This document shows, one piece after another, positions 36,203 through 45,439 of a DNA stretch of 64,000 nucleotides (position 1 is its first letter; every line of letters starts with the position of its first letter). Made by a program: the position numbers and the translations under genes. The stretch is from Natrinema saccharevitans (GTDB lineage: Archaea > Halobacteriota > Halobacteria > Halobacteriales > Natrialbaceae). The notes under the pieces are model-generated. The model was not told where the DNA came from. It saw only the letters and a list, made by a program, of their open reading frames with translations, and searched no databases. Location of the stretch: positions 124,001-188,000 of the forward strand of contig NZ_LWLN01000001.1 in NCBI RefSeq assembly GCF_001953745.1, written 5' to 3'.

Positions 36203-38089
36203 ATGGATCAGGACCTGCGACAACGATACGAAGCGATCTGCGAAGCCTCGCCCGACGCGATTGTCGTCGTCGACCACGACGGATGGATCACCTACGCGAA
36301 CGACCGCGTTACCGATCTATTCGGCTACGATCCGTCCGAACTCGTCGGCGAACCGATCGAGATCCTCGTTCCCGAGGCCGCTCGAGACGACCACGTCGCC
36401 GATCGCGACGCCTACCTCGCCGATCCCGAGACCCGTCCGATGGGTGCCGGACTGGACCTCTCGGGCCGGCGGAAGGACGGCTCGGAGATCCCGGTCGACA
36501 TCAGTCTGAGCCCGATCGAGAGCGGCGGCCGACGCGAGGTCATGGCCGCCGTTCGGGACGTTCGCGACCGGGAAGCGCTCCGCGCGAAGTACCAGACGAT
36601 CCTCGAGGCGGTCCCCGACCCGGTCGTCGTCGCGGACGCGGTCACGGGCGAGATCGTCGAGGTGAACGAACGGGCCGGGGACCTGCTCGGGTACGATCCT
36701 CACGAACTCGTCGGGCGTAGCCAGACCGACCTTCACCCGCCGGACGAGCGCGAGCGGTACCGGGCGCTCTTCGAGGAGTACGTCGCCAGCACACGTTCCG
36801 ATCGGTCGATCTTACACGCGTTTCCGGATGGCTCCGATGTTCACGTCGAGACCAGCGCCGGCGAGCGGATCCCGGTCGAGATCAACGCCCACGTCTTCGA
36901 CCTGTACGACCGCCGCTTGATCGCGGGCGTCTTCCGCGACATGACCGACCGGAAGGAGTACCAGCGCCAGCTCCGAGCGCTCCATTCGGCGACCCGACAG
37001 CTGCTCGCCGCCGACGACCGCGAGGAGATCGCCACCCTCGTCGCCGACGCTGCGCGGACGATTCTCGGCTACGAGTACAACGTCGTCCGGCTCGCCGACG
37101 ACGACCGATTGCGGCCGGCCGCCGTGACCGACGGGGCCGAAACGGAACTGGGCGATCGCCCGACGTACCCGATCGACGGAGCGACTCCGGTCAGTCGCGC
37201 CTACGACAGCGGCGACTCGCTTCGGTTCGACGACGTTCGATCCCTCGAGGACGGGTACGATCGCGGCGACGCACGGTCCGCGATGTACCACCCGATGGGC
37301 GACCACGGCGTGGTCAGCGTCGTCGATCCCGCGGTGGGGACGTTCGATCCGTCCGACGAGGAACTCGCGTCGGTGCTGTCGGTCAACGCCGAGATCGCGC
37401 TCAATCGGCTGGCCTACGAACGGGACCTCGAGCGCCAGAACGAGCGGTTGGACGAGTTCGCGAGCATCGTGGCCCACGACCTCCGGAACCCGCTCAACGT
37501 CGCACAGGGTCTGCTCGAGGACGATCTGGCCGAGAGCGAGACAGCCAATGGCGACGAGATCGAAGCCGTCCTCGATCGGATGGAAGGGATCGTCGACGAC
37601 GTGTTGACGATGGTCCGGGGCGGGTACGAGGTCGACGACGTGGAGCCGCTCGAGTTCGACGCGATCGTCACCGACTGCTGGGACTGCGTGGCGACCGCCG
37701 ACGCGGCGCTTCGGATCGACTCGAACGGGCTCTTCTACGCCGACTCGAGTCGGGTCCGCAACCTGTTCGAGAACCTCTTTCGCAACGCGGTAGAACACGG
37801 TGGCCCGGACGTCACCGTCACGGTCGCGCTCTCGGAGACGGGATTCGCCGTGGCTGACGACGGGCCGGGTATCCCGCCGGCCGACCGCGACTGCGTCCTC
37901 GAGCCGGGGTGGACGACCGACGAGAACGGGACGGGGCTGGGGCTGAACATCGTCCGCGAGATCGCACGGGCTCACGACTGGGGGATCGCCGTGACCGAGA
38001 GCGCGGCCGGCGGGGCGCGGTTCGAGTTCACCGGGGTCCGGACCGTTCCCTACGACGACGCCTTCGAGGCGGACCCGGAACGGCTTTGA
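36203..38089 (+). CDS. PAS-PAS-GAF sensor histidine kinase
   Basis: 628 residues. PAS 1 (about 5-120: CEASPDAIVVVDHDGWITYAN), PAS 2 (about 128-250: LEAVPDPVVVADAVTGEIVE), a GAF-like domain (about 265-405), HisKA with H425 in VAHDLRNPLNVAQG, and an ATPase domain with NLFRNAVEHG, DDGPGIP and GTGLGLNIVREI. No membrane helix. ATTTACTAA at about 36134-36142 may be the promoter. It may share a transcript with riboflavin synthase 23 bases downstream. No adjacent response regulator. Confidence 0.92.
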   Translation: MDQDLRQRYEAICEASPDAIVVVDHDGWITYANDRVTDLFGYDPSELVGEPIEILVPEAARDDHVADRDAYLADPETRPMGAGLDLSGRRKDGSEIPVDISLSPIESGGRREVMAAVRDVRDREALRAKYQTILEAVPDPVVVADAVTGEIVEVNERAGDLLGYDPHELVGRSQTDLHPPDERERYRALFEEYVASTRSDRSILHAFPDGSDVHVETSAGERIPVEINAHVFDLYDRRLIAGVFRDMTDRKEYQRQLRALHSATRQLLAADDREEIATLVADAARTILGYEYNVVRLADDDRLRPAAVTDGAETELGDRPTYPIDGATPVSRAYDSGDSLRFDDVRSLEDGYDRGDARSAMYHPMGDHGVVSVVDPAVGTFDPSDEELASVLSVNAEIALNRLAYERDLERQNERLDEFASIVAHDLRNPLNVAQGLLEDDLAESETANGDEIEAVLDRMEGIVDDVLTMVRGGYEVDDVEPLEFDAIVTDCWDCVATADAALRIDSNGLFYADSSRVRNLFENLFRNAVEHGGPDVTVTVALSETGFAVADDGPGIPPADRDCVLEPGWTTDENGTGLGLNIVREIARAHDWGIAVTESAAGGARFEFTGVRTVPYDDAFEADPERL

Positions 38090-38112
38090 CGCGTCGCCCG
38101 TCAGTTGCGGCT

Positions 38113-38718
38113 ATGTTCACGGGGATCGTCGAGGAGACCGGCGAGATCGTCGCGCGAGAACGCACCGACGACGGCCTCCGGCTCCGGATCGGCGCCGACG
38201 AGGTCGCGACGGGGCTCGAACACGGCCAGAGCATCAGCATCAGCGGCGCGTGTCTCACCGTCGAGGAGTTCCGCGACGGCGAGTGGTTCGAGGTCTTCCT
38301 CGCGACCGAGACGGTCGCACGGACCTATCTGGGGGACCTCGAGACCGGTGAGACGGTCAACCTCGAGCGGGCGATGCCGGCCGACGGCCGGTTCGACGGC
38401 CACGTCGTGCAGGGCCACGTCGACGCGGTCGCAACCGTCACCGACATCGAGTCCGTCGACGAGGACTGGTTCTTCGAGTTCGACCTCCCCGAGAGCTACG
38501 AGCGCTACGTCGTCGAGAAGGGGTCGATCACGCTCGACGGCATCAGCCTGACCGTCGCGGACGTAGACGAGGAACGCGGACGGGTCACCGTCGCGATCAT
38601 CCCGACGACCTACGACCTGACGACGCTCGCCGAGAAGGAGCCGGGCGATCCCGTCCACCTCGAGGTCGACGTTCTCTCGAAGTACGTCGAGCGCCTGCTG
38701 GAAGCGCGGTTCGACTGA
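38113..38718 (+). CDS. ribE: riboflavin synthase (alpha-type, two lumazine-binding repeats)
   Basis: 201 residues from ATG 38113 (MFTGIVEETGEIV). It dismutates two 6,7-dimethyl-8-ribityllumazine molecules into riboflavin. The two homologous halves carry SISGACLTVEEF and TLDGISLTVADV, and the first half starts with the family MFTGIVE. This is the bacterial-type enzyme, as is usual in haloarchaea, not the RibC type of methanogens. Confidence 0.95.
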   Translation: MFTGIVEETGEIVARERTDDGLRLRIGADEVATGLEHGQSISISGACLTVEEFRDGEWFEVFLATETVARTYLGDLETGETVNLERAMPADGRFDGHVVQGHVDAVATVTDIESVDEDWFFEFDLPESYERYVVEKGSITLDGISLTVADVDEERGRVTVAIIPTTYDLTTLAEKEPGDPVHLEVDVLSKYVERLLEARFD

Positions 38719-38758
38719 GCGGCGCTTCGGGGCTGTTTTCCGCGCTATCCCGGCTCGA

Positions 38759-39781
38759 TCACCGCTGGGGCGGCTCGAACTCGGTCAGTTCCGGCCGCGA
38801 GTCGCCGACGCCGTCGTTCGTGAGGGCCCGGTAGGTCCGGCGGTAGCGCGCGAGCTTCCGGTAGAGGTAGTAGCCGATCGCGAGGTCGTAGAAAACGACG
38901 TAGCCGACGAAGGCAACCCCGTCGCCGATCGGGAGCGCGCCGGCCACCTGCCCGGGGACGATCCCGACGGTCACGTTGTACGTGCCGTGGACGAACGCGG
39001 CGATGAGCAGTCCCTTGAGGACGATCGGACCGGCGTACTCGCGGTTGAACTTCGCCAGTCCGAGGTAGTAGCCCGCGATCGCCGAGTAGATGACGTGGCC
39101 GGGGCCGGCCAGTGCCCGGACGGTCGCGATTCCGCCCGCAGTCGCGAGGAGGCCGGCCTCGGGATCGGCCTCGCCGACGACGCGTCCGATGTAGATCGCG
39201 TTCTCGATGGCGGCGAAGCCCAGTCCCGCCACGGCCCCGTAGACCGCGCCGTCGATGACGGCGTCGAAACTGCTGCTCCGGTAGGCGAACACCTGCACGG
39301 CGAGCAGTTTGACCGTCTCTTCGATCGGGCCGACGATCAGGTAGAAAAAGAGCAGGGTTCCGACGGCGCTGACACCGAACAGCGGTCGCATGACGGAGTT
39401 GACGACCGCGGCGAACGTCGCGAACAGGATCGACAGCAGAAATGTCGCGACGAGCAATCGCAACGGTTCGCTCGTCGTGATATCGGCGTACCAGATATAG
39501 GCCGCGAGCAGTCCCGCGGGGACGATCGAGAGCGCGAAAAAGCCCGCCAGAAACGGGTCCTCGAGGACGAGCGCGGCCGGCGAGACGAGCAGGGAGAGCG
39601 TGATCGCGACCGCGATCAGCAACACGATCGCTCGAAATCCGTAGCTGACCGCGTTGTAGAGCGTGTACGCGAGCAGGTCCGCGACCGACCGCGGTTCCCA
39701 CGTCGAGACGTCGTAGAGGTCCGTCGACTCGTCGTCGGTTCGCTCGTCGGCCCGTTCGACCGGGTCTCGCCTGCGCTCCAT
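38759..39781 (-). CDS. PrsW-family intramembrane metalloprotease
   Basis: 340 residues from ATG 39781, with about eight transmembrane helices. Family motifs are GPIEETVKLLAV (EExxK), GLGFAAIENAIYI, a histidine in AGPGHVIYSAIAGYYLG and AAFVHGTYNV. These glutamates and histidines form the proposed metal site. Bacterial PrsW cleaves an anti-sigma factor; haloarchaeal substrates are unknown. The frame is open upstream to 39874 but the added residues are not conserved-looking. Confidence 0.87.
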   Translation of the reverse strand: MERRRDPVERADERTDDESTDLYDVSTWEPRSVADLLAYTLYNAVSYGFRAIVLLIAVAITLSLLVSPAALVLEDPFLAGFFALSIVPAGLLAAYIWYADITTSEPLRLLVATFLLSILFATFAAVVNSVMRPLFGVSAVGTLLFFYLIVGPIEETVKLLAVQVFAYRSSSFDAVIDGAVYGAVAGLGFAAIENAIYIGRVVGEADPEAGLLATAGGIATVRALAGPGHVIYSAIAGYYLGLAKFNREYAGPIVLKGLLIAAFVHGTYNVTVGIVPGQVAGALPIGDGVAFVGYVVFYDLAIGYYLYRKLARYRRTYRALTNDGVGDSRPELTEFEPPQR

Positions 39782-40026
39782 GGCCGTCCGTACGGGTGCC
39801 GGCCCGGTATAGGTTCGGCAACCGGCGACTCGACGGCCGGTGTCGCTGCGCGAGGAACGCTCGACCGAGCGCATCGGCCGGCGAGGATACGCTCCTTTGT
39901 TGTCACGACATCGCAGGGGAAGGTGCGGCGTACGACGGCGCGCGACGGCTCCGCGTGGCAGTCACGAACCGCGACGGACGACGCGAACTCGGAATCCACA
40001 AAGGCTTCCCGTCCGAACCGACTCCC

Positions 40027-40404
40027 ATGCACTTCGACCAGCGAACCCAGCGGGCGCTTCGGGACGCCGGCCTCGAGACCGACGACCTCCGGGCTGCCTC
40101 GGAGGCGGTCGTCGAGGCCGTCGCCGCGGACGCGGCGGCGCTCGAGGACTTTTTCGACGAGTACGACACCGTCTACTCCGATATGGACATGGCCCACTCG
40201 AGTTCCGCGTATCCGGAACACGCGGTCGAATACGCCGACATCACGACCCACGGCGACGAGATGCGGGGCTGGCTCCGGTTCGACACCTGGGGCGTCTACG
40301 TCGAGGGCGGGCGGCTCCTCGAGGACGGCTCGGTCGAACTCTCCCTGGGACCGACGATCCACGACCGGGTGCGGTTCGCGGCCGACCGCGAGATGCTCCA
40401 ATGA
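40027..40404 (+). CDS. haloarchaeal protein of unknown function, coupled to FAU-1
   Basis: 125 residues from ATG 40027 (MHFDQRTQRALRDAGL). Acidic, with a helical first half (AASEAVVEAVAADAAALEDFF) and a beta-rich second half (RGWLRFDTWGVYVEGGRLLEDGSVELSLG). No membrane helix or cysteine. It overlaps the RNase gene by 4 bases (ATGA at 40401-40404), so the two are probably made together. Possibly the DUF7532 family (unverified). Confidence 0.7.
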   Translation: MHFDQRTQRALRDAGLETDDLRAASEAVVEAVAADAAALEDFFDEYDTVYSDMDMAHSSSAYPEHAVEYADITTHGDEMRGWLRFDTWGVYVEGGRLLEDGSVELSLGPTIHDRVRFAADREMLQ

Positions 40405-41837
40405 CGCGGGCTCGAGTGCGGGGGATCTACACGACGGCAGTCACCCGACTCCTGCGCGAGGGCGACCACGAGGTCGTGCAGGCGTCCGACCCGATCCGGG
40501 AGCGCTTCGAGGGCTCGTTCGAGACCGCGCCCGCCGACGTGACGGTCGAGACGACCCGGGAGCGGCAGGGCGTCGAGATCTCCGGCGAACCCGACGCGGT
40601 CGAGACGGTCGCGGCCGACCTCGAGGCGCTGGCGATCGACGCCTTCCGCTGGGAGAGCGACGTTTCCCGCGGCGCGGTCTTCGACGCCGAGGTCCTCGAG
40701 ACCGGCGGCGGGGGCGGCGCGGCCGTCGACCTGGGCGAGGGCCGGCGGGGCTACCTCGCGTACGACGCCGTCGACGGCTACGTCGACGCGGGCGACCGCT
40801 ATCGCGTGCAGGTCAGCGAGCCCGCGCCGCCGTGGGACGACGACCGCCCGCGCGTGGACCCGGCCCTCGAGGTCGCGGGCGGGCTCTGTACGCTCTCGCG
40901 GGATCGCAGCGGCGTCTCGGCGGCGCTGCGGGGCGAACGCGCCGAGGAACTGGTCGGCATGACCGACCTGCTCTCGGTTGCGGTCCCCGACGGCTGGGGG
41001 CTGCGCTGGCAGGGTTCGGCCGCGGACGCCGACCTCGAGGCGATGGGGACTGCCCTCGAGGACGCCGCGAACCGGGTCCGGGCGCTCGAGGACGCGCTTT
41101 CTGATGCACCGGCCGAGCCCGGTGAGCCGTCGCTGCTGGCCGCGCCTCGGCGGACCGAGTGGATCTGGTTCGGTCGCGAGTCGCGGTTCGAACTGGACGG
41201 CGTCCGCCGCCGGGTGGAGACGACGATGCCAGGCCACCACCGGACGAAGGCGGCCGATCGGGCCGCGAGCGCCGCGGTCGACTTCGCGGAGGCGGTCTGT
41301 GGCTCGATGGGTGCCGACACCACCGACGACGACCCCTTCCCGTTCGACGCGGTTGCCCGCCAGTTCGGTCCCGAACGGGGCGACCGCCTCGAGATCGGCC
41401 ACGGCAAGCCCGACGGCAGACTGATCTCGCTGGGCCGGGGCGAGGTCACCCACTGGGACCCAGAGGGGAAACTCACCCTCGAGCGCTCGATGAGCGCCGG
41501 CGGCAGCTACGACGCGCTCGGCGCGCCGAAGGAGTCGGGCGACGTGGCCGTGACGAAGTTCCGCGAGGGTCGGTGGTGGTATCCGACGACCTACAAAGCC
41601 GCCGACGGCACGGTGAAAGGGACCTACGTCAACGTCTGTACGCCGGTCGAACTCTTCCCGGACACCGCGCGGTACGTCGACCTCTACGTCGACGTGATCC
41701 GGCGGCGTGACGGGACCGTCGAGATCGTCGACGCCGACGACCTCGAGGCGGCCGTCGCCGACGGACTCGTCGCCGACGAACTCGCCGAGAAAGCCATGGA
41801 CGTGGCGGAAGCCGTCGAGCGGGCGCTCTCGAACTAG
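40401..41837 (+). CDS. FAU-1 family RNA-binding protein / ribonuclease
   Basis: 478 residues from ATG 40401. The N-terminal 90 residues resemble the RNase E/G start (ARVRGIYTTAVTRLLREGDH, VVQASDPIRERF), followed by an S1-like section (RRGYLAYDAVDGYVDAGDRYRVQV). The C-terminal half carries a DUF402-type domain (HGKPDGRLISLGRGEVTHWD, GTYVNVCTPVELF, RYVDLYVDVIRR). FAU-1 of Pyrococcus binds AU-rich RNA and processes 5S rRNA precursors. Assignment is from these domain signatures. Confidence 0.85.
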   Translation: MTRARVRGIYTTAVTRLLREGDHEVVQASDPIRERFEGSFETAPADVTVETTRERQGVEISGEPDAVETVAADLEALAIDAFRWESDVSRGAVFDAEVLETGGGGGAAVDLGEGRRGYLAYDAVDGYVDAGDRYRVQVSEPAPPWDDDRPRVDPALEVAGGLCTLSRDRSGVSAALRGERAEELVGMTDLLSVAVPDGWGLRWQGSAADADLEAMGTALEDAANRVRALEDALSDAPAEPGEPSLLAAPRRTEWIWFGRESRFELDGVRRRVETTMPGHHRTKAADRAASAAVDFAEAVCGSMGADTTDDDPFPFDAVARQFGPERGDRLEIGHGKPDGRLISLGRGEVTHWDPEGKLTLERSMSAGGSYDALGAPKESGDVAVTKFREGRWWYPTTYKAADGTVKGTYVNVCTPVELFPDTARYVDLYVDVIRRRDGTVEIVDADDLEAAVADGLVADELAEKAMDVAEAVERALSN

Positions 41838-41925
41838 ACGGGTAGTTGGTTTCCCGTCCGTCGGACTCGCTCGAGAGCGAGCCACGGCGCGGGACGATCC
41901 CGGCCCGCGTCGCCGCGACCGGCGA

Positions 41926-42384
41926 TCAGTCCGAGGCGCTCGAGGCTGGTCCGGTCCCCGCGGCGACCGGCAGCAGATCGACGTACTCGTCCAACTCGAG
42001 CGCGAACTCCCCCGCCGTCGCCGGTCGGACCCAGCGGAACTCGAACTCGGCGCCGTGTTCGGCCCCGCCATCGGTGACGGCGTGTGTCCACCGGTCCCGG
42101 GGTTCGTAGACCGTCGCGTGGAAGAAATGCCGGACGTAGCGTTTCGGCGGCGATTCGCGGCGCGTCCAGACGTCCGTCGTCAGGTGCTGCGCGCCGTTCA
42201 GCGTTCCCAGCCCGCTCTCTTCCCGGACTTCCCTGAACAGCGCTTCTTGCGGGGACTCCCCCGGCTCGAGGGTACCTTTGGGGATCTGGAGCCCGTCGTG
42301 GCCCGGCCCCTCGAAGACCAGCAGTTCGCTCGAGCCGCGGGTGATGTAGGCACACGCCTTCCGGACGTACGTGACGTCGTCCAT
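41926..42384 (-). CDS. Nudix hydrolase
   Basis: 152 residues from ATG 42384. The Nudix box is complete: G37-x5-E43-x7-R51-EVREESGLG. It hydrolyses nucleoside diphosphate derivatives; a possible diadenosine-polyphosphate-type preference is not decidable. GTTTTTACG at about 42408-42416 on the minus strand sits 25 bases before the start, so a leaderless transcript is likely and the longer open frame to 42552 is rejected. Confidence 0.88.
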   Translation of the reverse strand: MDDVTYVRKACAYITRGSSELLVFEGPGHDGLQIPKGTLEPGESPQEALFREVREESGLGTLNGAQHLTTDVWTRRESPPKRYVRHFFHATVYEPRDRWTHAVTDGGAEHGAEFEFRWVRPATAGEFALELDEYVDLLPVAAGTGPASSASD

Positions 42385-42512
42385 GGTGCTATGTGCCACA
42401 CTGTTCTGACGTAAAAACCTGTCATGGATGCAATTCAAGGACCTTAAGGGAATTTCTCGGTCGGATCGGGGACGAAGCCCGGCGGCTTCAGACGGTTTAC
42501 TGTCAGTCATTG

Positions 42513-42547
42513 CCGGCGCAACCGCGACCCGGAGGCGGTTGCGCCGG
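42513..42547 (-). terminator. 13-bp hairpin downstream of the symporter gene
   Basis: CCGGCGCAACCGC at 42513-42525 pairs perfectly with GCGGTTGCGCCGG at 42535-42547 around a 9-base loop, 22 bases past the symporter stop. A second smaller hairpin, GAAGCC-CGGC-GGCTTC, follows at about 42474-42489. Neither is followed by a T-run, so termination or 3' end protection is a guess. Confidence 0.5.
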
Positions 42548-42568
42548 GACATCGGGACAGCATCCGTA

Positions 42569-43555
42569 TCAGTCGGCGGCGACCGGTTCCTCGTCGGCGA
42601 CGGGGGCGTCCCCGTCGAGGTAGGTGAACAACGTCGCCAGCGCCGGGCCGGAGACGTTGTGCCAGACGCTAAAGAGCGCCGGAATCAGCGCGGCGCTCGC
42701 GCTGAAGTGGGCCGTCGCGAGCGCGACGGCCAGTCCGCTGTTCTGGAGGCCGACCTCGAACGCGCACGCTCGCGCTCGATCCTCGGCCATGTCGGCCGCG
42801 CGACCGACCGCGTAGCCGGCCCCGAGCCCGAGGCCGTTGTGTAACACGACCGCGAGGAAGACCAGCGCGCTCGCGCCGAGGATCGTCTCGACGTTGAGGC
42901 CGACGACCGCCGCCACGATGGCGACGATGGCGATTACGCTGATGGCGGGGAAGATGGAGAGTCCCGCCTGTGCGACCGCCGGCGCGTACTCGTCGAGTAC
43001 GTACCGCAGTATCAGACCCCCGACGACCGGGAGCAAAACGACCTGCACGATCGACGTCGCCATGTCGATGAACGTGACGGTGATCGACTCGCCGGCCAGC
43101 AGGACGATCCACGCCGGCATCACCAGCGGCGCGGCGATCGTCGTCACCGACGTGATCGACACCGACAGCGCGACGTCACCGCGACCGAGGTAGGTCATCA
43201 CGTTCGACGCGGTCCCGCCCGGGGCCGCACCGACGAGGATCAATCCGACGCCGATCTCTTCCGGCAGTCCGAGCGCGAAGACGAGGACGTACGCGATCGT
43301 CGGCATCAGGAGCCACTGGCTCGCCGCGCCGATGAAGACGTCCCGCGGCCGCTCGAGGATGCGACGGAAGTCCGCGGGGGTCAGCGTCAGCCCCATCCCG
43401 AGCATGATGATGCCAAGCAGCGGCGTGATGTAGGGCGCGATCGGGGTGAACGTCTCGGGGGAGTAGAGCGCGAGCGGGGAGACGACCAGCACCCAGACGA
43501 CGAAATACTTGCTCGTCACTGCGCCGATTCGCTCCAGAGAACGCTGCAAACTCAT
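42569..43555 (-). CDS. bile acid:sodium symporter family transporter
   Basis: 328 residues from ATG 43555, with nine to ten membrane helices (YITPLLGIIMLGMGLTLTPADF, VGLILVGAAPGGTASNVMTYL, FEVGLQNSGLAVALATAHF). The GxxPGGxxSN and ExGxQNxxLA motifs are the sodium-site signatures of this family. Family members carry bile acids, pantoate or other organic anions; substrate unknown. AGTATTAAT near 43604-43613 on the minus strand is a TATA-like box. Between it and the start lies a repeated CTGTG/CACAG motif that could be an operator. Confidence 0.9.
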   Translation of the reverse strand: MSLQRSLERIGAVTSKYFVVWVLVVSPLALYSPETFTPIAPYITPLLGIIMLGMGLTLTPADFRRILERPRDVFIGAASQWLLMPTIAYVLVFALGLPEEIGVGLILVGAAPGGTASNVMTYLGRGDVALSVSITSVTTIAAPLVMPAWIVLLAGESITVTFIDMATSIVQVVLLPVVGGLILRYVLDEYAPAVAQAGLSIFPAISVIAIVAIVAAVVGLNVETILGASALVFLAVVLHNGLGLGAGYAVGRAADMAEDRARACAFEVGLQNSGLAVALATAHFSASAALIPALFSVWHNVSGPALATLFTYLDGDAPVADEEPVAAD

Positions 43556-43570
43556 TCGGCTCTCACCGCG

Positions 43571-43596
43571 CTGTGAAACATGCACAGCCGTCTGTG
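43571..43596. promoter_or_regulatory. possible operator: CTGTG-N7-CACAG-N4-CTGTG
   Basis: CTGTG at 43571-43575, CACAG at 43583-43587 and CTGTG at 43592-43596 form overlapping inverted repeats between the symporter's TATA-like box and its start codon. Position suits repressor binding. No regulator gene is adjacent, so this is speculative. Confidence 0.35.
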
Positions 43597-43752
43597 AGTC
43601 TGCTACATTAATACTACGGCTTACGTGTGCGTTTGTCACAGCAACAGCTCACGTGGAACGCGAGTCGAGACGCGGTGGGACGAGCGACTCCCGATCGGGT
43701 CAGTAATACAGGCGGGGGCTCGAGACGTTCGGTCGGCGCATCGGTGGTCGGG

Positions 43753-43920
43753 CTATGCGGGATCGGCGCGTTCGGTCCGGTCGGCGACTGGTGTGAAATG
43801 GTCGTCGGCGACGGGCCGCCCACAAACGGGGCAGCCGTTGGCCAACGTCGCCTCTCGCATGGGATCGGTCACCGCCATTTCCTGGCGACAGTCGGGGCAG
43901 GTGAATTCGTACGGTGTCAT
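43753..43920 (-). CDS. DUF7560-like zinc-ribbon microprotein
   Basis: 55 residues from ATG 43920 to TAG at 43753. It begins MTPYEFTCPDCRQEMAV, has a DPMREATLANGCPVCGRPV segment, and ends PVADRTERADPA. Two knuckles, CPDC (C8/C11) and CPVC (C30/C33), form one zinc site. The MTPYEFTCP and MREATLANGCPVCG segments match a haloarchaeal zinc-ribbon family as I recall it. A TATATATGAC tract at about 43992-44002 on the minus strand could be the promoter, with a leader near 50 bases. Confidence 0.75.
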   Translation of the reverse strand: MTPYEFTCPDCRQEMAVTDPMREATLANGCPVCGRPVADDHFTPVADRTERADPA

Positions 43921-44258
43921 GGTGAGTGGTGTTCTCGACGACTGGATCTACAGTACCGTCCTCGATAGGGAGACGACCCAGATATAGAGGGTCATATATA
44001 CGTGGTTCCGTTGCACGCCTCGAACTCGGCCGTCCGGCGGTGTTCGGCGGCCGGACGCGGGGCCAGCTGTCGGGCGGTCTTCGGGCTTTGGCCCGCGGTG
44101 GGTGCTGTCCGAGTCGGGGAAAGCGAGACGACTCGAGGGCGGTTCCGTACGCCCCGAACCCGTGGTGCAGTAGCTGTTGAAACGAGTCAGACGCCGGGCC
44201 CGTCCGGACTCCGGATGGCGGCCTGATCTTCGAGACGTCGAAAAAACCCCGCTCCCGA
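43921..44258. other. intergenic region between a zinc-ribbon microprotein and an aldo/keto reductase
   Basis: 338 bases. It holds the probable promoter of the 43753-43920 gene (TATATA around 43995) and the tail region of the aldo/keto reductase transcript. From about 44005 to 44258 I see no gene, repeat or hairpin with support. Confidence 0.4.
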
Positions 44259-45314
44259 TCAGTCGGCGGCGAGCTTGTCCAGTCCGGCCGACTCGATGTC
44301 CGCGCCGTCGACGGACGAACGCAGCGCGTCCATCCCGTCGTCGCGGTCGATGTCGAAGTCGTTCGCGTAGAGTTCGCCGACGCGGTTCATCTCCTCGTCG
44401 GTGAGCTTCGGCACGTCGCTCGCAGCCGCCCACTCGTCGATGTCGCCTTTCGTGCGGAACGTCGGCGTCACGGTCGCGACGGGGTCGTGGGAGAGCAGCC
44501 ACGCGATCGCGGCCTGGCCCATCGTCCGCTCGCCGTCCCGTTCGAGGAAGCGCAGTTGCTCGAGTTTCTCCCAGCCGGTCTCGTACCACTCGTCGGGGCG
44601 GAAGCCTCGGTGGTCGCCCTCGCCGAGTTCGGTGTCGGGCGTGACCTGCTCGTTGAGGATGCCCGAGGAGTGGGGCACGCGGGGGATGAGGCTGGTCGAC
44701 GACCCCGTCCGTTCGATCGTCTCGAGGAAATGATTCCCGACCTCCTGTTCGAGGACGTTCCAGACCAACTGCACGGAGTCGAACTCCTCCTCGATGGCCA
44801 GATCGCCCTCTGCGAGCCAGCCGATCGAGGGGCCGAGCGCGAGGCCGGTCGCGTCGATCAGGCCCTCCTCCTCGAGTTCGTCCAGTAGCTCGAGGACGTC
44901 GGGTGTGATCTCGTCGACGTCGGCGTTGTGCAGCTGGAGGACGTCGACGGAGTCCATATCGAGCCGCTCGAGGCTCCGTTCGACGGCCTCCCGCAGGTAG
45001 TCGGGTTCCATCTCCTTCGGGAGTTCGCCGTGGCCGGCCTGGGGGTTGTCGTAGAAGTCGTAGCCGACCTTGGTGGCGACGGTGACTTCGTCGCGGACCT
45101 CGGCCAGGGCCCGGCCGAGCAGTTTCTCGCTGTCGCCGTGGCCGTAGACATCGCCCGTGTCGAAGTAGGTGATCCCCTGATCGACGGCGTACCGGACCAT
45201 CTCGATGGCGTCGTCCTCGGAGCGGTCGCCCCACCAATCGGTCCCGACGACCCACGCACCGAAGCCGACCTCGCTGACCTCGACGCCGGAGTCGCCCAGT
45301 TCGCTGTGTTGCAT
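44259..45314 (-). CDS. aldo/keto reductase
   Basis: 351 residues, full length. It reduces aldehydes or ketones with NADPH. The catalytic tetrad is visible: D52 and Y57 in FDTGDVYG, K82 in TKVGYD and H129 in LQLHNAD. A TIM-barrel pattern follows, with AIAWLLSHDPVATVTPTF near residue 280, the cofactor-binding region. Substrate not predictable. Confidence 0.92.
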   Translation of the reverse strand: MQHSELGDSGVEVSEVGFGAWVVGTDWWGDRSEDDAIEMVRYAVDQGITYFDTGDVYGHGDSEKLLGRALAEVRDEVTVATKVGYDFYDNPQAGHGELPKEMEPDYLREAVERSLERLDMDSVDVLQLHNADVDEITPDVLELLDELEEEGLIDATGLALGPSIGWLAEGDLAIEEEFDSVQLVWNVLEQEVGNHFLETIERTGSSTSLIPRVPHSSGILNEQVTPDTELGEGDHRGFRPDEWYETGWEKLEQLRFLERDGERTMGQAAIAWLLSHDPVATVTPTFRTKGDIDEWAAASDVPKLTDEEMNRVGELYANDFDIDRDDGMDALRSSVDGADIESAGLDKLAAD

Positions 45315-45439
45315 ATCGACCCCTTGGTAGCGGGGGAACTTATGGCGTGCGGAACGCTCGAGCGCCCCGTCCGAACCGGTTCGGGCGGGACCGCGTCGGC
45401 GAGGCGAACCGTTATCCGGCGCGGCCGAGAGCTACCGGT

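Noticed and set aside
43625-43987. 120-residue plus-strand ORF across the zinc-ribbon gene
   Set aside because: The minus strand encodes a coherent 55-residue protein with two zinc knuckles; the plus frame is Arg/Ser rich without motif.
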